Assembly (NCBI GenBank): GCA_023846275.1
Contig: CM043874.1
Coordinates: 30,663,630-30,727,629 of the forward strand
DNA from: Vanilla planifolia
Lineage: Eukaryota > Streptophyta > Magnoliopsida > Asparagales > Orchidaceae
Reading direction: 5' to 3'
DNA: 64,000 nucleotides
A program made the position numbers and the translations under genes. Numbering within the stretch: the stretch's first letter is position 1; every line of letters begins with the position of its first letter. Under the pieces are notes generated by a model. The model ran no database searches, had not been told where the DNA came from, and saw nothing but the letters and a program-made list of their open reading frames with translations. Positions 1 to 44,127 of this stretch are shown one piece after another.

Positions 1-70
1 TATCATTAGAAAATATTCTTTTTGGAGTAATAGCAAAGAAAGTGAAAGAATGTCATTAATATTACAACAA

Positions 71-415
71 AGAGAATCCAAGGTTGTTCAAGAGGTGAGA
101 CTGTCCCGAGATGTAGTATTAAGATTTGGAGGTGCTGAAATAGATGTGAGCTAAGCTGTTTTAGTACAGATAGGATACCCTGTAATGGAGCAAGAGGATC
201 CATTTTTTTACAACTGGAGACGAGAGATATAATTTTACAATGACTAGTTCAAGAGATATGAAGTAAATAATAAAAGCCACGTCAACTGTAATGCAACCAA
301 TGTCATAGAAGAAGTTTGAGGAAGTTGTATGACTCCAAGCAAGCAACCTTAGAGAGAGCCAACCCAGGAGCAAGAGGATAACAAGTTGGAGTAGGACGAC
401 AAGAGCGTGCTTTCA
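71..415. repeat. Direct repeat, copy 1 (copy 2 at about 1139-1385)
   Basis: Shared blocks in the same order include GAGAATCCAAG, GAGGATCCATTTT, TACAACTGGAGA, GAAGTAAATAATAAAAGCCAC, ACCAATGT and AGTTGTATGACT. Copy 2 has an internal deletion. The borders are approximate. The family is unknown and no coding capacity was recognised. Confidence 0.75.
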
Positions 416-1138
416 AGTTGTTGGGAAGAGCAGCCTTTTGGAGAGAGAATTTTCTTCCATTTTCAAGAGCATAAGCCTTCATCCACTATAACTACAAACA
501 AAGTGATCTATTCACAAAATATTTTTGCTTTGCACTCCCATTAGCAAATATTTTTTTAGAATAACAACAATAAAAATAGAAGTGTGATGATAACGAGTAA
601 AAGAAGAAATAAGAGAAGAGGGTTATGTCATAAGGCGATTAAATTCCTTAATAAATTTCCTTTTAAGGGGTATAATATAAAACTAAAAATATGTTATTTT
701 AATTAAAAATTTAAAATTCCCTAAATTTCGTACTTATTCGAAGGGCACTTGTGTTGGTTCTGTTCTGTGCTCGGATGAGGTGGCCGATTGACCCACGTGC
801 GGTTTTTCCTTAACACCAACGCCAGTGCACTACAGCACACACTCCGACGCACCTACAACATGTCTCCACAAGCAGTTCTATTGTTTTGTACTGAGTTGGT
901 AATGTTTGTTTGTCATTTTTTTGTCGTTTTATCTCCTTAATATTTTTCATTCAATAACCTTAAAATGACCTCTTGATTATAAAGTGAATCAACAAAACTC
1001 TGTTAATGTAACATAAAGGGTGAAGAAATTTTTTATAATCAAGTTGTGTGATTAAAGATGAAATTCAAGAGATAAAAGTTACACTAATATCACTAGAACT
1101 AGACATTTTAATGTCCAGGAAGGTCAATAACATCACTA

Positions 1139-1385
1139 CTAGGAGAATCCAAGATTATTCAAGTGGAACCGTCCAGACATGTGGCGTTAAAGAGGATCCA
1201 TTTTATTACAACTGGAGATGAGAGATAATTTTACAGAATGGTACAAGAGATACGAAGTAAATAATAAAAGCCACATCAACTGTACATCAACCAATGTAAT
1301 ACAAGAAGTTTAAGCAAGTTGTATGACTGCAAGAAACCTTTAGAGAGCAAGAGGGTAAGAAACTGGAAAGGGACCACGAGAGGAT
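1139..1385. repeat. Direct repeat, copy 2 (copy 1 at about 71-415)
   Basis: It is the same orientation as copy 1, about 1.07 kb away. It lacks roughly 100 bp that copy 1 has between the GAATCCAAG block and the GAGGATCCATTTT block. Confidence 0.75.
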
Positions 1386-1562
1386 GCTTCCCAAGGGTGT
1401 ATGAAAAATTTCTGGAAGACGAAGGTAATTGATGTGAGGAGATGAAACAATCCTAAGCAACATTTGAACAAGAAGAGCCTTGCATACAAGCAACCTTTTT
1501 AAGGATGGAAATGACGAAACAAAGGCACGAAATAGAACAGATTTATGAAAAGAAAAAGGTCA

Positions 1563-1589
1563 AATAATAATAATAATAATAATAATAAT
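1563..1589. repeat. (TAA)n microsatellite
   Basis: Nine uninterrupted TAA/AAT units lie just downstream of the AACT 3' UTR. Confidence 0.95.
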
Positions 1590-1783
1590 TAAGTTCCAAG
1601 CAAGATGGTACGATAAATTTGGTAAAAAAATTTTCCATAATGTGGACAAATCTGCTCCACAGATTGTTATTGAATCTTCCTTTTGCCGAGACTTTCCTTT
1701 GATATATTGCCATAAATTAATTCAAAAAGGATGGAAGATTTCAATGCATCTATAGAAACTTATTCTTAGATTTGTAATGTCGT

Positions 1784-34767
<32,984 letters not shown>

Positions 34768-34783
34768 TATGATATTGCAGAAC

Positions 34784-35241
34784 CTATTCAATTCAAGTAA
34801 TGAAAAGAAGCATAAACAGAACCGAAAAAAAAAAAGCTCTGGCTAATTCAACCGCATGAAAAAAAAGAAGGCCTTAAAACTGGACTAAAAAAATCAATCA
34901 GCGCAGTAAGCAAAACTCTCCATTAAACGACAAAATCATTTTTCGTTCAGTGCACCATGACCATCCAAAACGCAAGAATAACGATCTGAAATTGAGCACA
35001 AAAGGAAGCAGATAAAACTAGACCTGCGATTGGATGGCTATCGCCTATCACACTAACAGAAAAATTCAACTCCAGACGTCAATCGAGAAGAAATAGAAAG
35101 CTCAGACGAAGATCATTCATCCAAGCTTAATAGAAATCAGATTTATGCTTGACACAAATAGACGACACAACAGAAATAAAAAGGAAATCACACCAAAGCT
35201 CGCAGACAAAGCGGATCCAAAAGTAGAAAACGCTTCCCTAC
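34784..35241 (-). other. AACT: Probable intron in the AACT 5' leader
   Basis: Donor GTGGAG|GTAGGG (GT at 35241-35240) and acceptor GAATAG|GTTCTG ending 16 nt before the ATG. An alternative donor, CGCAG|GTCTAG, lies near 35024. Splicing here is inferred from sequence only; a cDNA would settle it. Confidence 0.5.
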
Positions 35242-35379
35242 CTCCACAGTTCTCTCGCGTCGGGAGCGAGTAGGATGCAGCTACTGCTGGAGGCTCATAA
35301 CGAGAAGAAAGCGCTCATCCGTTCCACCAGCTTACGTATGGAATTGGTACAGTTCAGAGGTGCCATTGAGAACGAGCTC

Positions 35380-35385
35380 CACGTG
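35380..35385. promoter_or_regulatory. G-box (CACGTG)
   Basis: A perfect palindromic G-box, about 140 bp upstream of the probable leader donor, flanked by GACGCAACG. It is a typical site for bZIP and bHLH factors. Its function here is inferred only. Confidence 0.5.
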
Positions 35386-35460
35386 ACGCAACGGGGACAG
35401 TGGGCACGGACGGGAACAATTAGGTGAGTAATGAGCTTGCACTTTGAATGGTTTTTAAAA

Positions 35461-35477
35461 AAATTGTGTAAACTAAA
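35461..35477. repeat. LINE target-site duplication, left copy
   Basis: AAATTGTGTAAACTAAA, matching 36290-36306 (AAATTGTTTAAATTAAA) at 15 of 17 positions. Confidence 0.75.
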
Positions 35478-36240
35478 GACCTCAACCGATTCGTTGGCTC
35501 GCCTAGTGCGCGTCGTGGTGCTGGGGAGTGGCATGCTGCCATTCTTGCCACTACGATGTACTACATTTGGATTAGGTGGAACGCCACCAGACATAACAAC
35601 CCAGTGCCTTTACTGTGCTCAATCATCCGAACTATCAAGATCGAGGTAAAATTTGTTCTCAACCGGCATACCTTCCTTTCCTCCCTGTCCAGCAGGAATC
35701 CTGGCAATTCTTTGGATTGCTCGTTGCGCATGGTTGGCTGCCCCCCCAACAGCATGGATAAAAGTAAAAAGCGATGCTGCAGTTGGTGACTCTATTGTCG
35801 GGTTGGGTATGATTGTGAGGGATTGCATGGGCAGACCCCTCCTGGCAACTGACAAGATGACGCTTTCCCAGGCGATGGACATGATGGAGGCCTAGGCTTT
35901 ACTTATGACGCTTGATATGCTAAGGGAATCCCTTCCCCTGCACCGTGCTATGGAATTCCAAACTAACTCGATGTTGGTGCTACAGGTGGTGCGGGAGATG
36001 ATCTCCCACCCTCCTGTGATGGGTGTTTTTGCTGAGGCCATTCAGTTTGCCAGGGGTCTGGAGGCTGTCCAGTTTACCCACATCCTTAGAGACGGGAACG
36101 CGCTTGCCGATTGAGTTGCACGGGCTGCTTGCCTTAGGAGTTCATTTGGGCCCCTGGGGACTCTCTCCCTAAGCCCCTGCTCAAGCTTATGTCGTCTGAC
36201 TTCACGTTCGATCCTCCTTGGGGATCCTGCTTGAAACTTA
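35478..36240 (+). pseudogene. LINE ORF2 C-terminus with RNase H domain, disabled
   Basis: Frame from 35478: ...HAAILATTMYYIWIRWNA and then IIRTIKIEVKFVLN, a segment typical of plant LINE ORF2 upstream of RNase H. A one-base shift near 35700 moves the reading to PTAWIKVKSDAAVGDSIVG, MIVRDCMGRPLL, then MMEA, TAG at 35893, ALLMTLDML..., ending HILRDGNALAD, with TGA at 36112. The RNase H acidic residues are partly kept (D of SDAA, E of MEA, last D of ALAD) but the ESD-type position reads QTNS. It is dead by one frameshift and two stops. Confidence 0.85.
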
Positions 36241-36289
36241 TATATGGATTGACCATTTTGATATAATATATATTATATCTACTTAAAAA
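35478..36289 (+). mobile_element. 5'-truncated L1-type LINE with poly(A) tail
   Basis: 812 bp, plus strand, ending in ATATAATATATATTATAT..ACTTAAAAAA and flanked by an imperfect 17-bp target duplication. It keeps only the end of ORF2: the C-terminal region of the reverse transcriptase ORF and an RNase H domain. 5' truncation, a 3' A-tail and a target duplication together are diagnostic for target-primed reverse transcription. Confidence 0.85.
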
Positions 36290-36306
36290 AAATTGTTTAA
36301 ATTAAA
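36290..36306. repeat. LINE target-site duplication, right copy
   Basis: It directly follows the A-run. See 35461-35477. Confidence 0.75.
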
Positions 36307-37906
36307 TAAAATATTTAAAATAAAGTATATATGAGAATAAACAGATATTAAACTAAAAATAAGACAATTGGGCTTTCAAATTTATTTTTAATTCTTTATG
36401 AAAAAAATTTAAAGGAACACTCATCCAAAATTTTTATTTTTAAACCTTTATTCAATAATTATTATTATATTTTAGAAAAAGTTTTGATAAAAAAAATTAT
36501 CAAATGATAATATAACAATAACATAAGTTAAATTGTATATAGTTTAATAAATTCAAATTCTTTTATTTTTCAATTCACATCAATTAGAGAGATAAATTAC
36601 TACCATGTTTGCTTATAGGTTTTAGATCAAGTTATTTATTTTTTTGTCTCAAAATGTCATCAATACATGGAATTAATTTATAAAACCATAAAGTATGAAA
36701 CCAAAATCATTGTCTAACAAAATATAATTAAAATATAAAATGTAATATAACTGGATATAACCATTGTACAAAGCCCACAATTAACATAATTGTATTTCTC
36801 TTAAAGAAACATAATTATAAGTAAATAAAACATTACATATGCTAAATTACTAATTAATTTAGCTTGAGAACATTAGGATTAACAATGGTTAAAAAAATCA
36901 ATGAAATAAATGTCATGCAATATCTAGAATAAATTAAATCAAGATAAGCAAATATATGTACCTAAAGCGCATAATCGTAGCAATGAAAGCAAAAAAAATA
37001 AAAACATCCTATGGTCAAATAAGTGCATGATATGTAAATTTCAAGTTATCAAAATATTTAATACCTAATGTACAATTTAGAAAACATGTTTATGAATAAA
37101 GAGCAAACATAATGTCTCAAAGGTGGTTGGTAAACTAAATGAAGAATGGCATGAAATTTGTAAATGTAAAATAGAAAATAAATAATTTTTGTATCTTTTA
37201 AATATTCGATAACTTAGAAGTCCTTTTTTTTCAAACTTCAAAAACCTGTTTTCTTGCTCAAATAATTGGAACCAACATAATCAAAAATTTGATCCTCCTT
37301 TAATAATAATTTTGGCCGTTAAAATTTGCATTTAACTAACAACTCAAATTAATCACAACTAAGTAAAAAGATGCTAAAATACGTCGTGAACTATATAAAC
37401 AACATAAGAGATTCATCACATGCCTCCATAAATTTTCTTCATGGCTAAATATAAAATTTAATAATGTGTCACAACCAACATGACATATAAAGCTAATTTA
37501 TATATGATTGAGAGTGACATTGAAAATAAGATTGGTAACATAAATTATATTAACTCAAAGAGTTCATAATATAATTAAAAACTTTTTTTCAAAACAAAGA
37601 TAAATAAAATAAACATCTCAAAATATGTAATTATAAGAATGTTTTGCATGGCAAAATATAAATAGAAGTGGAAACAATAACAAATGTAAAGTATATAATA
37701 CAAGAGCAATGAAGACACTAATCATGATACTTTCTTTATATTAAAGCATACAAAAATTATTACAACTCTAATCATATCATACCCTCTTAAATAGTGTGCG
37801 ATGAACTTGTAAGAATAGAAGTGAAATAAGCCAACAATCGATCAACAAACAAATTGTAATAATAATATGATATCAACAAGCTAGTGTTAACTCACAAGTG
37901 CTTGAT

Positions 37907-38318
37907 AATAAAAAAAATCATATGATAAAATTTATTGATATATTGATTGAACTTGTTGATTTAGAAAGGTAAAAAATAATTATTCATGATACTTTTATTT
38001 TATATCTCGCCATAAGACATAATCAATGATAATGCATCTCACAAATGATGAAATTATAGATGAATCTTGATGCTGATAATGTGGTGGCTATATTGAGTAT
38101 TTCTTATTCTATTTTAGTATCTTAAAATATTAAAACCTATGGAATTTTTATTATGACACTTAAGATCATAAATTTGCTCAAGTCAACTTGATTTTCCATC
38201 TCAAGCCATCTTTTGCATACACACTTGTATTTCCATCTTAATCAAGTATGTCAGGATATCTTACAAGTATTGCAAATAGATTTTCAACATTTATAACTTT
38301 ATCATATAAAAGAGTATA
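37907..38318. repeat. Diverged direct repeat, left copy (partner about 61261-61665)
   Basis: Shared blocks in order: TTGATTGAA, ATATCTC-CA-AAGACATAAT, ATCTCA, TTATTCTATTTT, CACTTAAGAT-AT, CTCAAGTCAAC and TCTCAAGCCATCTT. The two copies flank the whole copia/gypsy nest in the same orientation, so they may be remnants of an outer LTR pair. Confidence 0.7.
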
Positions 38319-38783
38319 AAGAAAACATGAGTTTTGAAATAGGTTAAAATTATACTTATCATATAATATGATATCCTTATCATTAGTACAATTAATAATA
38401 AATAAGTGTATAAAAGTGAATATACTATATCATATGATTTGATTAGTTTATATTAATAAAATATTATTAATCAAATAATGAATAAAAAGACTGAGTGGTA
38501 ATCAAAATTATACACATGGTACAATACATAACATCATATAATATAATCAATTTTTAAACTAAAAATAATGTGAGAAATAAATACTAAAATAAAGCAATAA
38601 CTATACTAAGTGCTCTTGATGTTTTTCTTATTACTCTTTAGTAGTGAATCACTTGTTGGGTCTTATCATGGCTTGAAAGTGTTTGGCTAAAAAAGATTGA
38701 GCCAACTATCACCATTTATTAGTAAACTAATGTATAAATGTGTATAGTAATACAAATTTCATGCCATGCATCATGTTAATTTA

Positions 38784-38804
38784 ATATATATATATATATA
38801 ATAT
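38784..38804. repeat. (TA)n microsatellite
   Basis: About 10 TA units. Confidence 0.9.
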
Positions 38805-40865
38805 GACATAATTTGTAAATGAGTATAACATATGAAATGTCAATTTCTATGTAAAATCTTTTAAATTTTTTTATCTTTGAATTAGTTTAAGAAAAGTCAT
38901 TTTTCATTGTAGATTAAGTTTGTTCTGAAAACATCTTATTCTAAGTAAATAATCATAATGAATAACAACTTTGGCTCATCACTAAAACACATCATTATGA
39001 AATATTAATAACTAATTTGGATAATCATTTAGCTTTCACATTTTAAATCTTTTCTTCTATTTAGCAACACTTACTTTATTCACTTTTATTTTTCTTTTTC
39101 TATTTTTCACTTATTAGTTTAATTTCTTTTTGCGATTATCATTATAAATTTTATTATTTCATAGTATGTTGTAGGTTAACAATTTAAATAACTATAACAA
39201 TAACATTTTCTTATGCATAACATATTTTTATTTTAAATCAAATATTGACAACATATCAAGCAAACATAAAAAAATTATCCTTAAGTTAATTAATCAAATT
39301 CTTTTCCTGATAAAATTATCAAGCTTCAAACATTATTACATTAATCAAATGCATATAGATATAAACTTTTTATCTTTTTTTCTAATTGTACTTGTCACAT
39401 CTTGAAATGAGTCTTGATTTGCATGTTTTACCTTTTCCTTTCCATGCTATAATGTTTGCTACAATATTATTATGGTACACACAACATCATTTTTCCCAAA
39501 TCCTCAAATTTCCTTAATTCTCTTACTTGATTGCAAAAATTCCTTGACAATAGTTTTTCTCAAGTACTCTAATCTCCTGGTAACTGCTTGTCCTTCCAGT
39601 CTTCCCAAAATGTCCCAACGATTACGTCACCATCCTCCTTATACTCGACCAATGCAACTTGGCATTCCCGGTCCTTATGTATCTCGAGCTGGTTGTGTCC
39701 TTTCAAATGATATCTCCTTATTTCCCCGTCTCATGGAATCTGGAAATTAGGGACTTAGGAAATAATTGAAGTCATTATTAAACTAAATTACGTAATTATT
39801 AATTCATTGCATTTTTTTTATCAATTTGTGCTCCAATAAGTTGTCGTTAATTTTTTTTAAAATCTTTCTGAAGTGCTCTATCAATTAATCAAATTCTAAA
39901 AAAGACATTTATATTTTTTAATCACTTTTCAAACTTACAATACTCAAAATTATTTATTTAATATTTACTTTAAATCGCTTTAAACTTTTAATTTCAACTT
40001 TATTACACTTTTTTTATGTCAATAAATTTTACTAAGTTTATCTATTTAAATTCTAGATCTTTATGATTTTTCATAATTTTTCATGTCCAATATTCATTTT
40101 TTATCAATTTCTAGTATTTTTTAAAACTCATAGTTAAATTCTTAAAAATTTCAAATCCTTTGTTTTAATTCATCAAAAATTCATATTTTCACAAATTTGT
40201 TATCATAAACTTTTAGATAATTTGCTTACTAAGTTCTTTTGCTCACCTCCCTCTTTGAAGGTTATACCTCTTTTTTGTGGTGTTTGATTTTTCAAAAATC
40301 TAAAATAAATCACAAAAATTAAAAAAAATAAAATTCTCAAAAATACCAATACAACAAAAAAATACATTATTTTCATAATTTAATATATTACAGTAAGCTT
40401 GTGTGTTTATTAAATCATTTAAAAAATTGAGCCTTATTAATTATAATTATCATTTTCAAAGTTAAATAAATACTTTTCTAAAAGAAATATTTAATTTAGA
40501 CAATATTAATTTCAAGATTTTAAAGTTTACTCAAATATTATTTGGTTGATCTGAAAAGAAGCATAGTTTATTTTTCCTTCTCCTATTATGGAAAGGTTAT
40601 AGTTATAATTGACATCAAAGAGAGTTGAATTAACCAGAAGAAATTTTCAAGATAAAATTCACTCATTGCACATAATATTCTGGGAGCCTTAGCCTCATTA
40701 GGCTTTTTTGCCTTCCATTATTTGTTGGAGAATATTATTTTTATTAAAAAAATAGGATGTAGAATTACTTGATATCTGTTAATTTAGATTTGTGGGATAT
40801 TACACAACTTCCATTTAGTTTTCAACTAAAGTTATAAATAATGTTATTATTCAAGATAAATTTTT

Positions 40866-41220
40866 TGAGTTAATTGTAGAAGAAAATATAAAGTTTAATT
40901 AAAATGCAAGTATTGTAAATATCTTATATTATGGTTTGAATTCAATATAATATAATCATATTATAAATTTAGAAGCTACCCATGAAATCTAAAATAAACT
41001 TAAGATGTCCTATGAGATATCTTAAAAATTAAAGAAAATAAAATGAATATGCTTACACATGATTATGAGTTATTTAAGATATTAGAAAAAGTATTTTCCA
41101 ATGATGACTAAGAAAGAAAGATCCTTAGGATGCTTCCTAATGAATATAACTCACTTGAGATGGCTATTAAGGTTTTGAAGAACATCTTAACTCTCCCCCT
41201 AAATAATCTAATGAGAAAGT
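40866..41220 (+). pseudogene. Ty1/copia gag relic, first part (UBN2-type)
   Basis: Plus strand reads NILYYGLNSI, stop, YNHIINLEATHEI, stop, NKLKMSYE, then MNMLTHDYELFK and ERKILRMLPNEYNSLEMAIK and TLPLNNLM. This matches the copia gag pattern NALYCAL....A.EIWD.L...YEG...INMLVHEYELFK...RKILRSLP..W...V.AI..AKDL..L.L.EL. Several stops and a deletion are present. The solo LTR at 41221 interrupts it. Confidence 0.85.
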
Positions 41221-41585
41221 TGTTATACCCGGTAAAATAGTATATGTTTAATTTTCAATAATTCAATTGTGGCTTGGATGATTTCAGATCGACAGTAGGA
41301 TGAGCCAGGAGATCAATTGGAGGCTATTGGAATTTCTGAAATTTTCTGGGGATTTTTCGGAGCACCGAGGAAAATTTTAAGTAATTTTCCCTGTTTAATT
41401 GGATTTATTGGATTTTTGGAAATTCGAAAATCTATTTTTTTAAACCGGAATTTGGTTTTTACCGCGCGTGAACCGGACCGGAGCGGTTCAGCGAAGGCGG
41501 GGGCGGTTCGCCGAGTGCGTTTGCGCGTGCGTTCTGATAAGCGGATCGGACGGTCGTGATCGACGGTTGGGATTGAACCGGCTAA

Positions 41586-41665
41586 TCGGGTGCTTAACGT
41601 GTCGATAGCGTGTCGACAGCGCGTATCGGGTGCTTACCGTGTCGAAAGCGTGTCAACGGTGCGTA
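41586..41665. repeat. Two-copy 40-bp tandem repeat in the solo LTR U3
   Basis: Units 41586-41625 and 41626-41665 share TCGGGTGCTTA.CGTGTCGA and AGCGTGTC.AC. They sit about 30-110 bp upstream of the TATA box, the usual place for LTR enhancer repeats. Confidence 0.85.
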
Positions 41666-41692
41666 GTGGATTTTCACCGTGTCGGCCAGAAA

Positions 41693-41699
41693 TATAAAA
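41693..41699 (+). promoter_or_regulatory. TATA box of the solo LTR
   Basis: TATAAAA in a GC-rich surround, with AGGGTT about 16 bp downstream, as in many plant LTR promoters. Activity is unknown. Confidence 0.55.
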
Positions 41700-42294
41700 C
41701 CCTCGCGAAACGATTAGGGTTCGTTCAACCGACCGATAGAGAGATTTTTCCGGCGTACGGCGCGTGATTCCGGCGGCCTGGCAAGGGGCTTTTTGTGCCT
41801 GGAGATTCACGGGAACGCGGAGAGTCGATTGATGCCGGATTCGTTCGGTGAGGAGCTGCGGCGAGCTGCGGACGAAGTTCACCGTCGCCGGCGTCGTTGA
41901 GGTAGGAAATTCAGTTTAAATTAGTTATTTAATAGAAAATTAAAAGCATGGAATATTTTTCTTAATGAAAACAAGCATGTGGATGAAAAATCGGATTTAA
42001 TTGAATGCTAATTGGTGTCTTTTGCAAATTTCGGATTTTCTGGAAAATTTCCCATTTCGCCGAAAAATTTGTTAATGCTTAGGAGCATGTTAGGAATTTG
42101 TTCTCCTTGATCTCGGTCGCCGGAAATCGACGGGGGAAAACGGAATTTCCCGGAGAATTCGTCGGCTAGGGTTTCGCGGGCGCCGGGCGGAGGAAGGAGA
42201 TGGATTAGGATTTAGTTAATTAGTTAATAATTAATCGTAAATTAATTAATTAACAATTATTAATTAAATTGGCGCGGATGAGAGAGAAGCGGAA

Positions 42295-42650
42295 GGATTT
42301 ATAATTCGGAAATTAATTCCGAATTTACGGAAATGATTTATTTAATTTTAATGCGGCGCGGAAGAGGATAAACGGGAGGAATTAAATTCGGAAATTTATC
42401 CCGAATTTTTGGAAAAAGAAAATGCAGAATATTTAATTCGGAAATTAATCCGAATTTCGGAAAAAGGATTATGGGAAAATTTAATTCGGAAATTTAATCC
42501 GAATTTTCGGAAAAATAATTTGCAGAATATTTAATTCGGAAATTAATCCGAATTTTTGGAAAAAGGATATATGTGGAATTTAAATTCGGAAACTATTCCG
42601 AATTTCGAAAAATGGATAAAGACGGAAATTGATTACGGAATTTAAAAATT
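42295..42650. repeat. Array of AATTCGGAAATT/AATCCGAATT palindromic units in the solo LTR
   Basis: At least six units of roughly 50-60 bp, each with ATTCGGA, a short AT spacer and TCCGAAT (a near-perfect inverted repeat), then a TCGGAAAAA-like spacer. Each unit could form a small hairpin. Confidence 0.85.
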
Positions 42651-44127
42651 TCCTGAAGTAGGGAAAAATGTTATCAGTGACGACAGTACAGTTGAAAGCA
42701 GTCATACAGAGGTATGATACTTGGATGCTACCAAAACAGTCAGTAACTGGTACAGTTTGTATTGCTTGGAGGGCGATGGCATGGATTGAGTCAGTTTACT
42801 CAGTGTTGGCATATTTCACGGATTGGCATACTGGACTGGACTACTATAGACCCTATATGATGTTTTAGGGTAGTTGTGGTAGGTAACTGTGCGGTTCAGA
42901 CTTAACTTTCACAGTATACATGTGGACTGGTATGCGCCTTGTTGTATCTGGACACATGTTGTCGAATCTTGGAGTTAAAGCTTGGCAATGACTGTAGGGG
43001 CGTGGCTTCTATGGAAATTGTTGGGAGAGGACTTCTTGGGACGGTGGCTGAGTCGACCTCTTCTGGTCCACGAGTGTAGGCCTGCGTGCCTGAGAGTGGC
43101 AGCGGCAGGGGTGACTCGCCGTGGCTAGCCAGGGTGTCTCACGTTGGCTAGAGATCTATGTGACGGGTTTGTCTATAGTCTCCAGAAGATTGATTGACGA
43201 GAGACGCTGCGGTGTCGGGTGCTAGGCGCCATGCGTGCGCAGAGATGGGCGTGTCCCGCTGGCATGCTACCTGGGAGCACAGAGGAGAGCTACTCTGTTG
43301 TGACTGGGGGTGACTGTGATTGGTCGGAGTCTGGAACTGAGAGTGCCTATCCACCATATATTGTTATGCTGTATTCTTATACTCTTGCTATTATCCTTCT
43401 CTTGCATGTGAGTTTTACTAGCTGTCTTTCCTACTGGGCGTAGCTCATTTCCGTATTATATATTTTCAGTGGCTCGGCAGACTTGACGCTACCAGATTAG
43501 GTGGGATCGTGGTCAGCAGACTTGTGGAGGATATCTGATCGGTGATTATCTGAGAAATTCTGGTTAATAAATTGTTGTTGTTGGATGTTGTCAGTGAGAC
43601 TGTTATTTTTATGTCTTGTATTATGTGAGGGTAATTCTGACTTATGTATCTAGTTGGATGATATTGTATTTGTTGGACTTGGATCTTATTTTTGTGATGT
43701 AGTTTCCATTCACTGTTTTACTTTATTATCTTGATGGTATAGTGTGTGGAGTGCTATATTTTATCTGAGGATGTTATGTATTTTATTTTTGATGGTGAGG
43801 TCATTACATGACTATGGAACTTAATATTGGGGGTTCAGACTTCTATTAGACCGGTTCTCCTATCGATATGGGTTAGGAGTATTGGGTCTAGTAGGAGTAA
43901 CATTGCGCGAGTCCATCTGTTAATTCAGGAGTCATGAACCTGATTTGACGGTGTACCCGGGAGATGGGATCCACATTGTTAAGGAAAGTAGGTGTGTAAT
44001 GATGTGTTATATCCTATGTTTTTCGTAGGCTACTCAGGTTGGTATGGGACGATCTGAGCTGTCTATATGCAAAAAAAAAAAAAAAAAATTTATGCCAAAA
44101 TCAGCCTAGGAAATATGGGGTGTAACA

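Larger units (their letters stand above)
1..1783. other. 3' flank of AACT, including its probable 3' UTR
   Basis: The AACT 3' UTR should run from 1783 to lower coordinates. I see no clean AATAAA, so the cleavage site is not set. Further out are a TAA microsatellite (1563-1589) and two copies of an old direct repeat. Small open frames here show no recognisable domain. Confidence 0.5.
35242..35477 (-). promoter_or_regulatory. AACT: AACT leader exon and core promoter region
   Basis: GC-richer than its surroundings, as plant promoters and leaders often are. On the minus strand it has a CCAAT box (35347-35343), a G-box CACGTG at 35380-35385 within CACGTGACG-like context (read on plus), and the short frame MSAFFSL (35318-35295), which would be an upstream ORF if transcription starts above 35318. 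No convincing TATA box was seen and the start site is unknown. Confidence 0.5.
36307..40865. other. AT-rich intergenic DNA between the LINE and the copia gag relic
   Basis: No gene recognised. It holds a (TA)n run at 38784-38804 and one copy of a diverged direct repeat (37907-38318). A 92-codon plus-strand frame at 39472-39750 lies in a slightly GC-richer patch but shows no known domain. The 5' LTR of the copia element downstream is expected in here, but its borders were not found. Confidence 0.7.
41221..44127 (+). mobile_element. Solo LTR, 2.9 kb, CpG-rich, inserted in the copia gag
   Basis: The ends are TGTTATACCC and GGGTGTAACA, a 10-bp inverted repeat with one mismatch, beginning TG and ending CA. 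It has no internal coding region and no second LTR. A TATA box sits at 41693-41699, followed by GC-rich R-like sequence, with AATAAA at 43566-43571. It is richer in CG dinucleotides than the DNA on both sides. The flanking five bases (AAAGT and AAATG) do not form a clean target duplication. Copia gag sequence lies directly on both sides. Best read as a solo LTR from a gypsy-type element left by LTR-LTR recombination. An 18-A run sits at about 44071-44088. Confidence 0.75.

Noticed and set aside
39472..39750. 92-codon plus-strand frame in a slightly GC-richer patch
   Set aside because: I tried both strands and found no domain and no exon-like neighbours. It may be a captured gene fragment, but nothing supports a call.
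42668..43443. Open frames in the solo LTR (66-80 codons)
   Set aside because: They lie inside the LTR, have no retrotransposon or host motif, and are probably open by base composition alone.
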